Source: Pseudarthrobacter sp. AL07 (GTDB taxonomy: Bacteria > Actinomycetota > Actinomycetes > Actinomycetales > Micrococcaceae). Taken from it: a stretch of DNA of 64,000 bases. The notes beneath the pieces are model-generated. The model was not told the DNA's origin. It made no database searches and was given only the letters and a program-made list of their open reading frames with translations. The position numbers and the translations under genes are program-made. Shown here piece after piece: positions 42,870 through 54,615 of the stretch (its first letter is position 1; each line of letters begins with the position of its first letter). The stretch spans positions 1 to 64,000 of the forward strand of contig NZ_JASBRB010000004.1 in assembly GCF_029960665.1 (NCBI RefSeq), given 5' to 3'.

Positions 42870-43907
42870 TCAGGCTGCGCCGGGGAGCGGCCCAAACTTG
42901 TCGCGGTCCGCCAGCCGCGGATCGTCGCGGTCCGGAACAACCAGGACCGGGCTCTTGGCGTGATGGAGCACGCCGCCGGAGGTGGAACCCAGCAGCATGC
43001 CGGTGAACCCGCCATGGCCCCGGGTGCCCACCACGACCAGTTCCACATGCCGGCTGGCCTCCACAAGGACGTCCACGGCAGAACCGTCCAGCAGTTCCGA
43101 CTCCACGGCAAGGTTCGGGTAGTGGCTCTTCAACCAGGCCATTCCAGCGTCAAGTTGGATCTGGATGTCATCGAAGAGTGCTTTGCGGTCCATGGGGGCC
43201 GGGACCCAGGCCAAGGATCCACTGAATTGCGGCACCGCACAGATTACGCGCAGGGTCGCCCCGAGCCGCTCAGCCTGGTCGGCAGCCTCCAGCACAGCGA
43301 CCCGCGCCTGTTCGGAACCGTCCACGCCCACCACCACAACGTTCTCGACCTGCTTGTGCCCTGGCTGGTCCTGCTCGGCCCTGATGCGTTTGTCGTCTGT
43401 GGTTTCTCCGAGCCGGTCCGAACACACCAGCGGCACCGTAACGGTGGGACACTTGGCGTGTGCAGGCAGGGCGCTGCTCACCGAGCCCAGCAGTCGTCCC
43501 ACAAATCCGCCACGGCCGCGGGTGCCGAAGACCAGCAGATCAGCCGTCTCGGACATTTCCAGGAGCACACCCGAGGCGTCCCCGTTCTCCACGGAGCCGT
43601 CAACCTCGATGTTGTACCCGGAAACCTTGTCCAGCGCCTGCTTGACGATCGCTTCGGCGCCCTCGCGGATCACCGAATCATCCACGGTGGCGTACCCGCC
43701 GTCCAGCCCGGACGCCGCAAAGATCGGCACTGAATAGGCGGTGACAATGTGCAAAGGCCGACGGCGGCGCTCGGCTTCCCGGGCCGCCCACACCAAGGCG
43801 CACTGACCGTGGTCGGACCCGTCTACGCCGACAACAATCCCCACCGGAGCCGCCGAATTTCCGGCCCTGTCCTGTTCCGGATCCGGATGCAACTCATGTG
43901 CGCCCAT
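42870..43907 (-). CDS. Universal stress protein, tandem UspA domains
   Basis: 345 residues with two UspA domains. Each starts with a VVGVDGS strand (IVVGVDGSDHGQCAL; VVVGVDGSEQARVAV) and ends with the nucleotide-binding loop G-2x-G-9x-G-S/T (GTRGRGGFVGRLLGSVSSA; GTRGHGGFTGMLLGSTSGG), so both probably bind ATP. GAGGAGG precedes the ATG. It is upstream of and probably co-transcribed with the PEP-synthase-like gene. Confidence 0.92.
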   Translation of the reverse strand: MGAHELHPDPEQDRAGNSAAPVGIVVGVDGSDHGQCALVWAAREAERRRRPLHIVTAYSVPIFAASGLDGGYATVDDSVIREGAEAIVKQALDKVSGYNIEVDGSVENGDASGVLLEMSETADLLVFGTRGRGGFVGRLLGSVSSALPAHAKCPTVTVPLVCSDRLGETTDDKRIRAEQDQPGHKQVENVVVVGVDGSEQARVAVLEAADQAERLGATLRVICAVPQFSGSLAWVPAPMDRKALFDDIQIQLDAGMAWLKSHYPNLAVESELLDGSAVDVLVEASRHVELVVVGTRGHGGFTGMLLGSTSGGVLHHAKSPVLVVPDRDDPRLADRDKFGPLPGAA

Positions 43908-44317
43908 GGGGCCGCCTCCTCGCGATACTGCCTTATGTTGCGGCTATTCTGCCAGACGCGGCGCCCTCCGCCCGCACCGGCCGCGATCTGTGGCCCGACG
44001 GGCTGGAGAGCCCTGCCTCCGCTTCTCACTATTCTCGGTCCACGGACACTTAGCAAGCGGCCCAGGGCCGCTGGCTGGCCGGTTATCCACAGCCCACGGC
44101 AAACGGAGCGGAAAGCGTATTCATCGCGGAGAAGAATGTTTGTGTTTGGGCTATCCACGGTGCCGAATGTTCTGTAGTCTTCGAGGCACTGCCGGTCCGC
44201 CGACGCCCAATTCAAGGTGCGTCCCGGGCCGGTGCTGCGGCCGGACTTTGGGGGTAACGGAACGCATGCGGGGCGACGCTGCCTGCATCCGAAAGCCTTT
44301 CAAGGAGGAAACCTGTA
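43908..44317. other. 410-bp divergent intergenic region, no gene seen
   Basis: It separates the Usp operon from the flavoprotein gene. Several short frames are open, none with a ribosome site and convincing sequence. It is less GC-rich near 44120-44170, where promoters may lie; I could not fix a -35/-10 pair with confidence. Confidence 0.4.
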
Positions 44318-44947
44318 GTGTCAAGCATGCCTGTGAATGGCGGGACCGAACGGACCACTACGGTGATCATCGGCACGGGGCTATCAGGCCTGGCGGTTGG
44401 CGCGGAACTGCGTCGCCGTGGCGTGGACGCCATCGTAGTGGACGGGCTCGACATCCTCGGCGCCGCACAACCGGCCAACACTGCTTCACTGCAGCGCTGC
44501 GACGCAGCAGACTCCGAATCCCTCCGGGAACGCAACGAGATCCTCCGCCACCTGCGCAACTACGCCGCCAGCCACCACATGGATGTCCGCACCACCACCC
44601 GGGCGGTTCAGCTGACCATGGTGAGCGGCGAACCCGGCGGAACCAGCACGGGAGCGGCCGCGGGGTCCCCGTCCGGCCAGTGGGAAGTCCATACGCCCAA
44701 CGGCATCCTGCTGGCCGACAACATTGTGCTGACCCGGTGCGCGCACAGTCAGCTGCGGCGTATGCTCAGCGACCTCGGCATCACTGTTGGCCGCAACCTG
44801 GTGGCTGCGATGCGCCAGATCGGCATCTACCTCGTGGGCGTGGGCGAGCTCATCACGCCCTCACCCAAGGAAGTCCTGCGTCAGGCCAAGACCGTGGGCC
44901 AGGCCATCTCGGCCACCGTCCACCCGGAAAGCGCCGCCGCCGTCTAA
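44318..44947 (+). CDS. Shortened FAD-dependent monooxygenase-like flavoprotein
   Basis: 209 residues. The FAD Rossmann motif is VIIGTGLSGLAVGAELRRRG near residues 17-36. A flavin-monooxygenase-type stretch follows (ILRHLRNYAASHHMDVRTTT), then directly the family C-terminus (IGIYLVGVGELITPSPKEVL, RQAKTVGQAIS). The NADPH-binding middle of full-length proteins (about 350 residues) is missing, yet the frame is intact. GTG 44318 follows AAGGAGG with 9-nt spacing. It converges on copC with a 4-bp overlap. It may be a stable short form; activity is doubtful. Confidence 0.65.
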   Translation: MSSMPVNGGTERTTTVIIGTGLSGLAVGAELRRRGVDAIVVDGLDILGAAQPANTASLQRCDAADSESLRERNEILRHLRNYAASHHMDVRTTTRAVQLTMVSGEPGGTSTGAAAGSPSGQWEVHTPNGILLADNIVLTRCAHSQLRRMLSDLGITVGRNLVAAMRQIGIYLVGVGELITPSPKEVLRQAKTVGQAISATVHPESAAAV

Positions 44948-45573
44948 GCCTCTTCGGATTCGTCGTCGTCGCTGCGTGTAGTGAGGCGGCGCTTCGCGAG
45001 GATACCGATGGCCACCAGCAGGCCCACGGCCACGGCAGCAAAGATCACCAGGCTCCAGGGGAACGGCTGGGACGCGTTTTCAGCCGGCGCCGGCGCCGCC
45101 ACGGTTCCCGGCTGCGCGCTTCCCATCGTGGGAACAGCGGCCGACGGCGATGCTCCCGCCGATGTTCCCGAAGGCGCGGCACCCGCCGCAGCGGCGGTCG
45201 CCGTAAAGCCGAACGTCCCCTCGATCGGATGCGAATCCGCGCTGACGACGCGCCAGGCCACCGTGTAGGCGCCCGCCGGAGCGCCGGCCTTGAGCTTTTG
45301 GCTGGCCGTGTTGTCCACGATCTCAAGATCGCCATCCGCCCACTCGGTACCGGCCGAATCCTTGACGGAGAACTGTGCGCCGATGCCCAGCGGGTTCTTA
45401 TTGAAGGTGACGGACACCTGCTCCGGGACCGTGGCCACCGTGGCGCCCTGCGCTGGACTGCTGGACTCGGCGGCATCGTGTGCCGAGGCCGGAGCCGCGA
45501 GTCCCAGGACAACGGCTACGAAAACGAAGGTCCCGAGCACGACGCTCAGCACCTGGCGGCGTATGGATCGCAT
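44944..45573 (-). CDS. CopC-domain copper-binding protein with C-terminal anchor
   Basis: 209 residues. The signal peptide ends PASA, leaving His as the first mature residue (HDAAESSSPAQGA), as needed for the CopC copper(II) site; the other ligands fit SADSHPIEG. The CopC domain runs to about residue 125. A Pro/Ala/Ser linker and one membrane segment (WSLVIFAAVAVGLLVAIGIL) follow. It should bind copper at the outer membrane face. No CopD gene is adjacent. Confidence 0.88.
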   Translation of the reverse strand: MRSIRRQVLSVVLGTFVFVAVVLGLAAPASAHDAAESSSPAQGATVATVPEQVSVTFNKNPLGIGAQFSVKDSAGTEWADGDLEIVDNTASQKLKAGAPAGAYTVAWRVVSADSHPIEGTFGFTATAAAAGAAPSGTSAGASPSAAVPTMGSAQPGTVAAPAPAENASQPFPWSLVIFAAVAVGLLVAIGILAKRRLTTRSDDDESEEA

Positions 45574-45684
45574 GGGTGTACTGCTCCCTTGGGTTGGCGT
45601 CCCTCCAGCCTAGGCGAACTTCCGTGGGCGAACTTCGCGGGCAGCGACGGGCGGCGCCGGGCACCGGCGTTCAGCTGCCGGCGT

Positions 45685-48078
<2,394 letters not shown>

Positions 48079-48185
48079 GGTGTCTCCAACATATGCTCGG
48101 CCTTGTGAGGTTCCTGACAGACATTCTAGGCGCGCGCTTCCGCCCTCTAGGATCGAGTAACCCCAACAACACATCCGGAGGACTA

Positions 48186-49625
48186 ATGCTTAAGCAGGGC
48201 TCTGCCTTGGACCGGTACTTCAAGATCTCCGAGCGGGGGTCCAACCTCTCCCGCGAGATCCGCGGCGGCTTTGCCACATTCTTCGCCATGAGCTACATCG
48301 TGGTGCTTAACCCCCTGATCCTCTCCGGCCCGGATTCCACCGGCACCACACTGGGCTTTGCCGCAGTGGCTGCTGTGACGGCGTTTGTGGCGGGCATCCT
48401 TACAATCCTGATGGGCGCCTGGGGCAGGCACCCCTTCGCGCTGGCCGCGGGGCTGGGCGTGAACGCGTTTGTTGCCGTCACGGTCGCTACTAACCCCGGC
48501 CTGACGTGGCCGGACATGATGGGCCTGGTGGTCCTGTCCGGCGTGACCATGCTGATCCTGGTCCTCACCGGCTTCCGGACCGCCGTCTTCAAGGCCGTCC
48601 CGGACGGGCTGAAGACCGCCATCGTGGTGGGCATCGGACTGTTCATTGCCCTGATCGGGTTGGTGAATGCCGGTTTTGTCCGCCGGATCCCCGACGCTGC
48701 CGGCACCACTGTTCCCGTGGGCCTGGGCTACGACGGCAAACTTCTGGGCTGGCCCACGGCCGTCTTTGTTTTCGGCCTGATCCTCACCATCGCCCTCGTG
48801 GTCCGCAAGGTCAGGGGTGCCATCCTGATCGGCATCATTGCCTCCACCATCATTTCCGTGATCCTGGAAATGACCCTCCACATCGGTCCCAGCTTTGACG
48901 GCACCACCGCCAACCCGCAGGGCTGGTCCCTGGTGGCGCCGTCCTTTACGGGGTGGAGCGCCCCGGACCTGTCGCTGATCGGGAAGGCCAACCCGTTCGG
49001 CGCTTTTGAACACCTGGGCTTTGTGGCCGCAACGCTGCTGGCCTTCGTGATCCTGCTCAGCATCTTCTTCGACGCCATGGGCACCATGGTGGGCCTGGCC
49101 AACGAGGCGGGAACGGTGGACAAGGACGGCAACATCCCCGACGTGGACCGTGTGCTCCAGGTGGACGCGCTGGGCGCTATCGTGGGTGGCGGCGCGTCCG
49201 TCTCCTCGAACCAGATCTACGTTGAGGCCGGCGCCGGAATCGCCGAAGGTGCCCGCACCGGCATTGCTTCCATCGTCACCGGCCTGCTGTTGCTGGTGGC
49301 CATGTTCGTCACCCCGCTGATCAACCTGGTCCCGTTCGAGGCCGTGGCTCCGGCCCTGGTGGTGGTGGGCTTCATGATGGTCTCCCAGGTGGGCAAGATC
49401 GACTGGCAGGACTGGGGCATCGCCATCCCTGCTTTCCTGACTTTCACGCTGATGCCGTTTACGTACTCGATCGCCAACGGTCTTGGTGCCGGGTTCATTG
49501 CGTTCGTCATCATCCGTACCGTCCAGTGCCGGGTCAAGGACATCCACCCGCTGATGTGGGCCGTGGCTGCCGCCTTCCTGCTGTTCTTCGCCGTGGGACC
49601 GATCGAGGCCGCCCTGGGAATGTGA
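48186..49625 (+). CDS. NCS2-family purine permease (AzgA/GhxP-like)
   Basis: 479 residues, 12-14 membrane segments. The family marks are REIRGGFATFFAMSYIVVLNP at the start (shown as REIRGGFATFFAMSY and IVVLNP), AAGLGVNAFVAVTV, FFDAMGTMVGLANEAG and SSNQIYVEAGAGIAEGARTG near residue 340. It should import guanine, hypoxanthine or adenine by proton symport. ATG 48186 follows CGGAGGA. TAGGAT (48148-48153) is a possible -10 box. It converges on the antiporter gene with a 1-bp gap. Confidence 0.92.
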   Translation: MLKQGSALDRYFKISERGSNLSREIRGGFATFFAMSYIVVLNPLILSGPDSTGTTLGFAAVAAVTAFVAGILTILMGAWGRHPFALAAGLGVNAFVAVTVATNPGLTWPDMMGLVVLSGVTMLILVLTGFRTAVFKAVPDGLKTAIVVGIGLFIALIGLVNAGFVRRIPDAAGTTVPVGLGYDGKLLGWPTAVFVFGLILTIALVVRKVRGAILIGIIASTIISVILEMTLHIGPSFDGTTANPQGWSLVAPSFTGWSAPDLSLIGKANPFGAFEHLGFVAATLLAFVILLSIFFDAMGTMVGLANEAGTVDKDGNIPDVDRVLQVDALGAIVGGGASVSSNQIYVEAGAGIAEGARTGIASIVTGLLLLVAMFVTPLINLVPFEAVAPALVVVGFMMVSQVGKIDWQDWGIAIPAFLTFTLMPFTYSIANGLGAGFIAFVIIRTVQCRVKDIHPLMWAVAAAFLLFFAVGPIEAALGM

Positions 49626-49626
49626 C

Positions 49627-50931
49627 TTACACGGCAGTGGTGGGGGCCTTGCCCTCATCGCCGGATTCTGCCAGGGCCTTCCGCTCCCGCATGCGGTCGA
49701 GCCGGTTCATCAACGGCGAAGTAGTGGCCCCATGGATCATGATGGAAAGGGCCACTACCAGGCCCACGAAGGACCACAGCCACTCAGCCTGCTCGGAAAA
49801 CCGGCCCTTTCCCAGCGCATACGCCAGGTAGTACAAGGAACCGATGCCGCGGATCCCGAAGAAAGAAAGGGCAACGCGTTCGTAGGGGCCCGTCTTTCCG
49901 CCAAGCAGTCCGATCCAGCCGGCCGCGGGCCGCACCAGGAGCAGGAACGCCAACGCAACCAGGAGTTCCGCCCAGCCGACCTCGGCCAGGAGTCCGCGGC
50001 CAATCGCGCCGCCCAGCAGGACGAGGATCACCACGGTCACCAGCCGTTCCAGCTGTTCCACGTAGGAGTGCAGCACACGGTGGTAGCCGTGGGTATGCTC
50101 GGCGGACCGGATGGTGACCGCGCAGACAAACACCGCGATGAAACCGTAGCCTTCGATCATCTCGGTGAGGCCGTACGCCAGGAACGTTGCCGCCAAGGCC
50201 ACAAACCCTTCGGAGTGGTTGGCGAGCCGCAGGCTTTCCTTCCTCGCGGAGAAAAACAGCCTGGCCAGCAGCTTGCCCGTGGCGAAGCCGCCGAGGACCC
50301 CAATGGCCAGGCGCCAGACCACGTCTACACCGAACCACTGGGGGAACCACTCCGACGGCGACGCGCCCACCAGACTAATGGCGATGGCCAGGTACACAAA
50401 CGGGAAGGCGAGTCCGTCGTTCAGGCCGGCTTCCGACGTCAGGCCGAAGCGGACCTCGTCCTCTTTGTCCGTTTCGTCGTCATCATCGGCCGGTTCGCCC
50501 ACCTGGACCTCAGCGGCCAGCACCGGGTCCGTAGGGGCGAGGCTGGCGGCAACCAGCAAGGCCGCCCCCAGCCCCAGCCCCAGGAACCACAAACCCATCA
50601 GTGTCAGGGCAATGATGCACAGCGGCATGGCTATTCCCAGGAGCCGCCAGGTTGTGGCCCAGTTCCGGCGCCCCAGGGGCCTGTCCAGGGCCAGACCCGC
50701 GCCCATCAGGGAAATAATGACGCAGACCTCCGAGAGGTGGACGGCAATGTCGCTGTGCACTATCGGATTTGGATCCGGCAGGCTGGGGATCAGCGAGAAA
50801 GCTGCGATCCCGGCACCCAGGAACACCATTGGCATGGAGAACGGTACGTGGCGCAGGATCTTGGGGAGAATCGCGGCGACAAAAACCGCAACGCCCGCCA
50901 CGGCGAAGAGGATGCTGGTGGATTCGAACAT
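49627..50931 (-). CDS. CPA1-type cation:proton antiporter
   Basis: 434 residues with about 12 membrane segments. The ion-binding region is ASLAPTDPVLAAEVQVG (TDP motif) followed by an acidic cytosolic loop (DDDDETDKEDE) and SEAGLNDGLAFPFVYLAIAI with the conserved Asp (ND). FFGIRGIGSLYYLAYAL is the late Arg-bearing segment. It should exchange Na+ or K+ for H+. GGAG precedes the ATG. Confidence 0.92.
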   Translation of the reverse strand: MFESTSILFAVAGVAVFVAAILPKILRHVPFSMPMVFLGAGIAAFSLIPSLPDPNPIVHSDIAVHLSEVCVIISLMGAGLALDRPLGRRNWATTWRLLGIAMPLCIIALTLMGLWFLGLGLGAALLVAASLAPTDPVLAAEVQVGEPADDDDETDKEDEVRFGLTSEAGLNDGLAFPFVYLAIAISLVGASPSEWFPQWFGVDVVWRLAIGVLGGFATGKLLARLFFSARKESLRLANHSEGFVALAATFLAYGLTEMIEGYGFIAVFVCAVTIRSAEHTHGYHRVLHSYVEQLERLVTVVILVLLGGAIGRGLLAEVGWAELLVALAFLLLVRPAAGWIGLLGGKTGPYERVALSFFGIRGIGSLYYLAYALGKGRFSEQAEWLWSFVGLVVALSIMIHGATTSPLMNRLDRMRERKALAESGDEGKAPTTAV

Positions 50932-51133
50932 GGTGCTCCGACCTGCGACTTGCCCTGAGGCGCCTGCCCTGCGGACGGGCCCGCCCCGCGGAGGGATTGC
51001 TCCACCTTAGCGTGCGGCTGCCGAGACCACACCTGCTGCCAGTCTTTCACCCCGGGCCTGTGGTTCCGTAATTACAGACACGACGACGGCGGCCCCGCTG
51101 GCTTTGGCGGTCCGCATGCGGTGAGCTTGGAAC

Positions 51134-52117
51134 ATGGCCCCCTCCGCATTCACCGCCGATTTCCCCCCTCAGCCCTGGAGTGGGCGGTTCGACGGCGACG
51201 GCGGCGGGCACCGGCGCTGGTGGCAGGCTGTTTCGCCCTACGCACCCGGCGCTGAATCGTCTGACAGCCCTGGACACGATTCTGCTGCACCCCTCACTGC
51301 ACGCCCTGCCGTAATCCTGGGCTTCGCCAGCGACGAGGGTGTGCGCCGCAACAAGGGCCGGACCGGCGCCGCACTGGCGCCGGCAGCCATCCGCGGCGCG
51401 CTCGGCCCGCTCGCGTTCCACCTTGACCGCACCGTGTGCGACGCCGGGGACGTCGTGGTCTCGGACGGCGCCCTGGAGGCCGGCCAGGCCCGAGCCGGGC
51501 ACGCGATCACGGCCATGCTCGACGCCGGCCGGCTCACGGTGGTGTTGGGCGGCGGGCATGAGACCGCGTTCGCCAGCTACCTGGGCGTGGCCGGATCAGA
51601 CGCAGTGCGCGGCGGCAAGCGACTGGGCATCCTGAACCTGGACGCCCACTTCGACCTCCGCGATGAAGCCCTGCCCAGTTCCGGCACGCCGTTCCGCCAG
51701 ATGGCCGAGGCGGAAGCCGCCGCGGGGCGCGAATTCCGTTACGCCGTCGTCGGGATATCTGAGCCGAACAACACCCGCGCGCTTTTCAACACCGCGGAGC
51801 GGTTGGGCGTGCGGTACCTGCCGGATGAGGACTGCACGGCCGAGCGGGTGCGGGAATTTGTGGCCGCGTTCCTGGCCCGCGTGGACGTACTGTATCTGAC
51901 CATCGACCTGGACGTCCTGCCGGCGTCGGTGGCTCCCGGTGTGAGCGCGCCGGCGGCGTATGGAGTGCCCCTGCCGGTGATCAGTGCCGTCTGTCGGCAG
52001 GTGGCCGAGAGCGGAAAGCTCCTGCATCTGGACGTGGCGGAGCTGAATCCGGAGTTCGACATCGACGGCCGGACCGCGAAGGTGGCGGCGCGGTTGGTTA
52101 ACACGCTGCTGCGCTAA
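51134..52117 (+). CDS. hutG: Formimidoylglutamase
   Basis: 327 residues of the ureohydrolase (arginase) family; it splits N-formimidoyl-L-glutamate into glutamate and formamide, the last hut step. The two-Mn site is formed by GGGHETAFA, LNLDAHFDLR, and TIDLDVLPASVAPG. The N-terminal WSGRFDGDGGGHRRWWQ is typical of HutG. Other hut genes lie 7 kb further right on the other strand. Before the ATG only GAGCTTGG could serve as a weak ribosome site. Confidence 0.9.
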   Translation: MAPSAFTADFPPQPWSGRFDGDGGGHRRWWQAVSPYAPGAESSDSPGHDSAAPLTARPAVILGFASDEGVRRNKGRTGAALAPAAIRGALGPLAFHLDRTVCDAGDVVVSDGALEAGQARAGHAITAMLDAGRLTVVLGGGHETAFASYLGVAGSDAVRGGKRLGILNLDAHFDLRDEALPSSGTPFRQMAEAEAAAGREFRYAVVGISEPNNTRALFNTAERLGVRYLPDEDCTAERVREFVAAFLARVDVLYLTIDLDVLPASVAPGVSAPAAYGVPLPVISAVCRQVAESGKLLHLDVAELNPEFDIDGRTAKVAARLVNTLLR

Positions 52118-52150
52118 GTCCCCGGCTGGGGATGCTGGCTGCCGGTACAG

Positions 52151-52816
52151 CTAAGCCTTAAGCACGTAGCGCCGCTCGGGCCTGCCCACGCCGTACTTGA
52201 GCCGGACCTCCAGCACCCCTTCATCGTGGAGGTACTCAAGATACCGGCGCGCACTGACCCGGGACGTGCCCAACTGGACGGCCACCTCGGCGGCGGAGAG
52301 GTCGCCGTCGGCCTCGTTCAGGGCAGCTTCCACCAGCTTCAGTGTTTCGATGCTGCAGCCCTTCGGCAGGGGCGGGTCCGTCCGGTCCAGCCCGAACACC
52401 CGGTTCACGTCCGACTGCTCCGCCACGTCCTTGGCCGAGTCGAGGCCCTGGTAGGCGCTGCGGTAGTGCTCCAGCCGTTCGTGCAGGTCAGTCTGCGAGA
52501 AGGGCTTGATGAGGTAGTGCACAATCCCGCCGCGGAGGGCCTTGCGCACCGTGTCCACCTCACGGGCGGCGCTGATCACCAGGACATCCAGTTCCGGGGC
52601 CACTTCGCGCAGTTTGTGCATGAGGTCCAGGCCATTGATGTCCGGCAGGTGGATATCGAGCAGCACCAGGTCCGGTTGCAGCCGCTCCGTTTCGATGACC
52701 GCCTGGGCGCCGGTATGGGCCACCCCGACGACGGCGAACCCGGGAGTGCGCTGGATGAACCCTGCGTGGACCTTGGCCACCATAAAGTCGTCATCGACGA
52801 TCAGGACTTTGATCAT
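52151..52816 (-). CDS. CitB/DctR-family response regulator
   Basis: 221 residues. The receiver has IVDDDFMVAKVH, the phosphoacceptor Asp in LVLLDIHLPDING, and KPFSQTDLHERL. A C-terminal helix-turn-helix (SAAEVAVQLGTSRVSARRYLEYL, cut as SAAEVAVQLGTS and RVSARRYLEYL) follows. It partners the CitA-type kinase (4-bp overlap) and probably activates tctCBA when a carboxylate is sensed. Confidence 0.92.
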   Translation of the reverse strand: MIKVLIVDDDFMVAKVHAGFIQRTPGFAVVGVAHTGAQAVIETERLQPDLVLLDIHLPDINGLDLMHKLREVAPELDVLVISAAREVDTVRKALRGGIVHYLIKPFSQTDLHERLEHYRSAYQGLDSAKDVAEQSDVNRVFGLDRTDPPLPKGCSIETLKLVEAALNEADGDLSAAEVAVQLGTSRVSARRYLEYLHDEGVLEVRLKYGVGRPERRYVLKA

Positions 52817-54408
52817 TGCTGCATTCTCCGTGTTCGTTCCAGCCGGGCGGTGAAGACCGCCCCGTTGTTGTTGGTTACCGTGAGGTCGCCGCCGCTGCGC
52901 CGGCAGACCACCCGGGAGAGCGCCAGGCCGAAGCCCCTGCTGCCGCCGGGGCCGGGGTCCTTGGTGGTGAAACCCTGCCGGAAGATCTCCCCCGGATCCC
53001 CGGTGACGCCGGGGCCGGAATCGCGGACGGTGAGCGTCACGCCGTCGGCTGTGTCCTCCACGAGCACCCTGACCAATGCCTCCGGAAGCCCAGCGACGGC
53101 GTCGAACGCGTTGTCCACGAGGTTCCCGACGACGGTGGTCAGGTCGCGGGACAGATCCTCATCAACGCGCCCCAGCCCGGATGCGGGTTCAAGCTGCAAG
53201 GTGACCCCGCGCTCGGTGGCGAGACTCGACTTGGCGATCAGGAGTGCGGCGAGCGCAGGGTCCTGGATGCGGCTGGTGACTTCATCGTTGAGCCGGGTCC
53301 TGTCCAGCGTGGCACCGTTGACAAACTGGACCACGGATTCGTATTCGCCGATCTGGATCAGGCCGGAGATCACGTGCAGCTGGTTGGCAAATTCGTGGGC
53401 CTGGGCGCGGAGTGTGTCGGTGGCCGTCTGGGTTACGCCGAGTTCCTGCTCGAGCGAGGACAGTTCGGTACGATCGCGCAGCGTGGTGACCGATCCGATG
53501 TCCCGGCCGCGCGACTGGATGGGCACGCGGTTCAGCACCACCAACCTGTCCCCGACGAGCACCAGCCGGTCCGGCTCCGGCTGCTCGTGGGTGAGGACCT
53601 CCTTCAGCGCAGGCTCCACGGCGAGGCTGGCCAACTTCTGGCCTACGCAATCAGCGGGAAGGCCGAGCAGCGCGCGGGCACTATCGTTGGCGACGGTGAT
53701 GCGCTCGTGCGGGTCCAGCGCCACCACGCCTTCCTTCAGGCCATGCAGCATGGCCTCGCGGTTTTCGACCAGGCCCGTAATTTCGCTCGGTTCCATGCCC
53801 AGGGTCTGCCGCTTCACCCGACGGGAGAGCAGCAGCGAGCCGGCAACACCCAGCACGCTGGCCACGCCGAGATAGGTGAGGAGATTAGGTACGGCGTCCC
53901 CCAGCCGCTCCAACGTGGAGGGGTAGTTCCGGCTGATGGATGCAATTCCGATCATGATCCCGGCGTCATCCAGGACCGGAACATGGGCAGAGAGTTCCTC
54001 GGTGCCGGATCCGCCCACCACGCCGGTCCACGAACGGCCTTCCAGCACTCGGCTGGCGCCAAGCTCCAGGAGTGTGCCCAGCAGTTCGGGATCGGAGGCG
54101 GCCACGATGGTCCGGTCCAGCTTGGCCAAGGTCACATGGGATGAGCCGGAAACGGTCCGGACCGACTCCGCCACGGCCGGAAGGACGGCGCCGGCCCGCG
54201 GCTCGGCAGCGGGGAGCAGTTCGCGGACCGTGGGGTTATTGCCTAAAGCTTCGGCGGCGGACAGCGCCCGGCGGCCCTCGATCCGCTCGAACGCTGCGGC
54301 CGATTGCGCCAGCGAAATGCCTACTACGGCAACCAGGACGGCGAGGACTATCAGCAACTGCAGGACCAGGTACTGCCCCGCAAGGGACATTCCTCTTCGT
54401 CGAGTCAC
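52813..54408 (-). CDS. CitA/DcuS-type sensor histidine kinase
   Basis: 531 residues. One membrane segment (LVLQLLIVLAVLVAVVGISL) leads to an outside PAS-like sensor (about 40-170, with SHVTLAKLDRTIVAASDPEL), a second segment (NLLTYLGVASVLGVAGSLLL), a cytosolic PAS domain (LKEGVVALDPHERITVANDSA, residues about 225-320), the phosphoacceptor His in LRAQAHEFANQLHVISGLIQ and an ATPase domain (VVGNLVDNAFDAV, DSGPGV, GFGLALSRV). Start GTG 54408 follows AGAGGA; ATG 54390 is possible. Divergent from tctCBA. Confidence 0.92.
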   Translation of the reverse strand: MTRRRGMSLAGQYLVLQLLIVLAVLVAVVGISLAQSAAAFERIEGRRALSAAEALGNNPTVRELLPAAEPRAGAVLPAVAESVRTVSGSSHVTLAKLDRTIVAASDPELLGTLLELGASRVLEGRSWTGVVGGSGTEELSAHVPVLDDAGIMIGIASISRNYPSTLERLGDAVPNLLTYLGVASVLGVAGSLLLSRRVKRQTLGMEPSEITGLVENREAMLHGLKEGVVALDPHERITVANDSARALLGLPADCVGQKLASLAVEPALKEVLTHEQPEPDRLVLVGDRLVVLNRVPIQSRGRDIGSVTTLRDRTELSSLEQELGVTQTATDTLRAQAHEFANQLHVISGLIQIGEYESVVQFVNGATLDRTRLNDEVTSRIQDPALAALLIAKSSLATERGVTLQLEPASGLGRVDEDLSRDLTTVVGNLVDNAFDAVAGLPEALVRVLVEDTADGVTLTVRDSGPGVTGDPGEIFRQGFTTKDPGPGGSRGFGLALSRVVCRRSGGDLTVTNNNGAVFTARLERTRRMQQ

Positions 54409-54574
54409 TGTAATTCTGTCCTCTTGTTGGCGGGTCTCTGGTGGTCAGGCTACCTGAACGATGCCCACTGCAGAGTCCCGGTGGCATACCGGAAACGTGA
54501 ACGCAATGAACTTAACTTTCTCTGCGTACACAAGAGTGATGCCGGTCACGGCCGGGCCTAGCATCAGAATTACA
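54409..54574. promoter_or_regulatory. Inverted 10-mer pair framing the citA-type/tctC divergent region
   Basis: TGTAATTCTG at 54409-54418, touching the kinase start, and its exact reverse complement CAGAATTACA at 54565-54574, 41 bp before tctC. The AT-rich words stand out in GC-rich DNA and suit a CitB-type activator working in both directions. Confidence 0.5.
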
Positions 54575-54615
54575 AATCAGCCCAGCTGATCAGTCTTGAT
54601 GAGAAGAGGAACACC

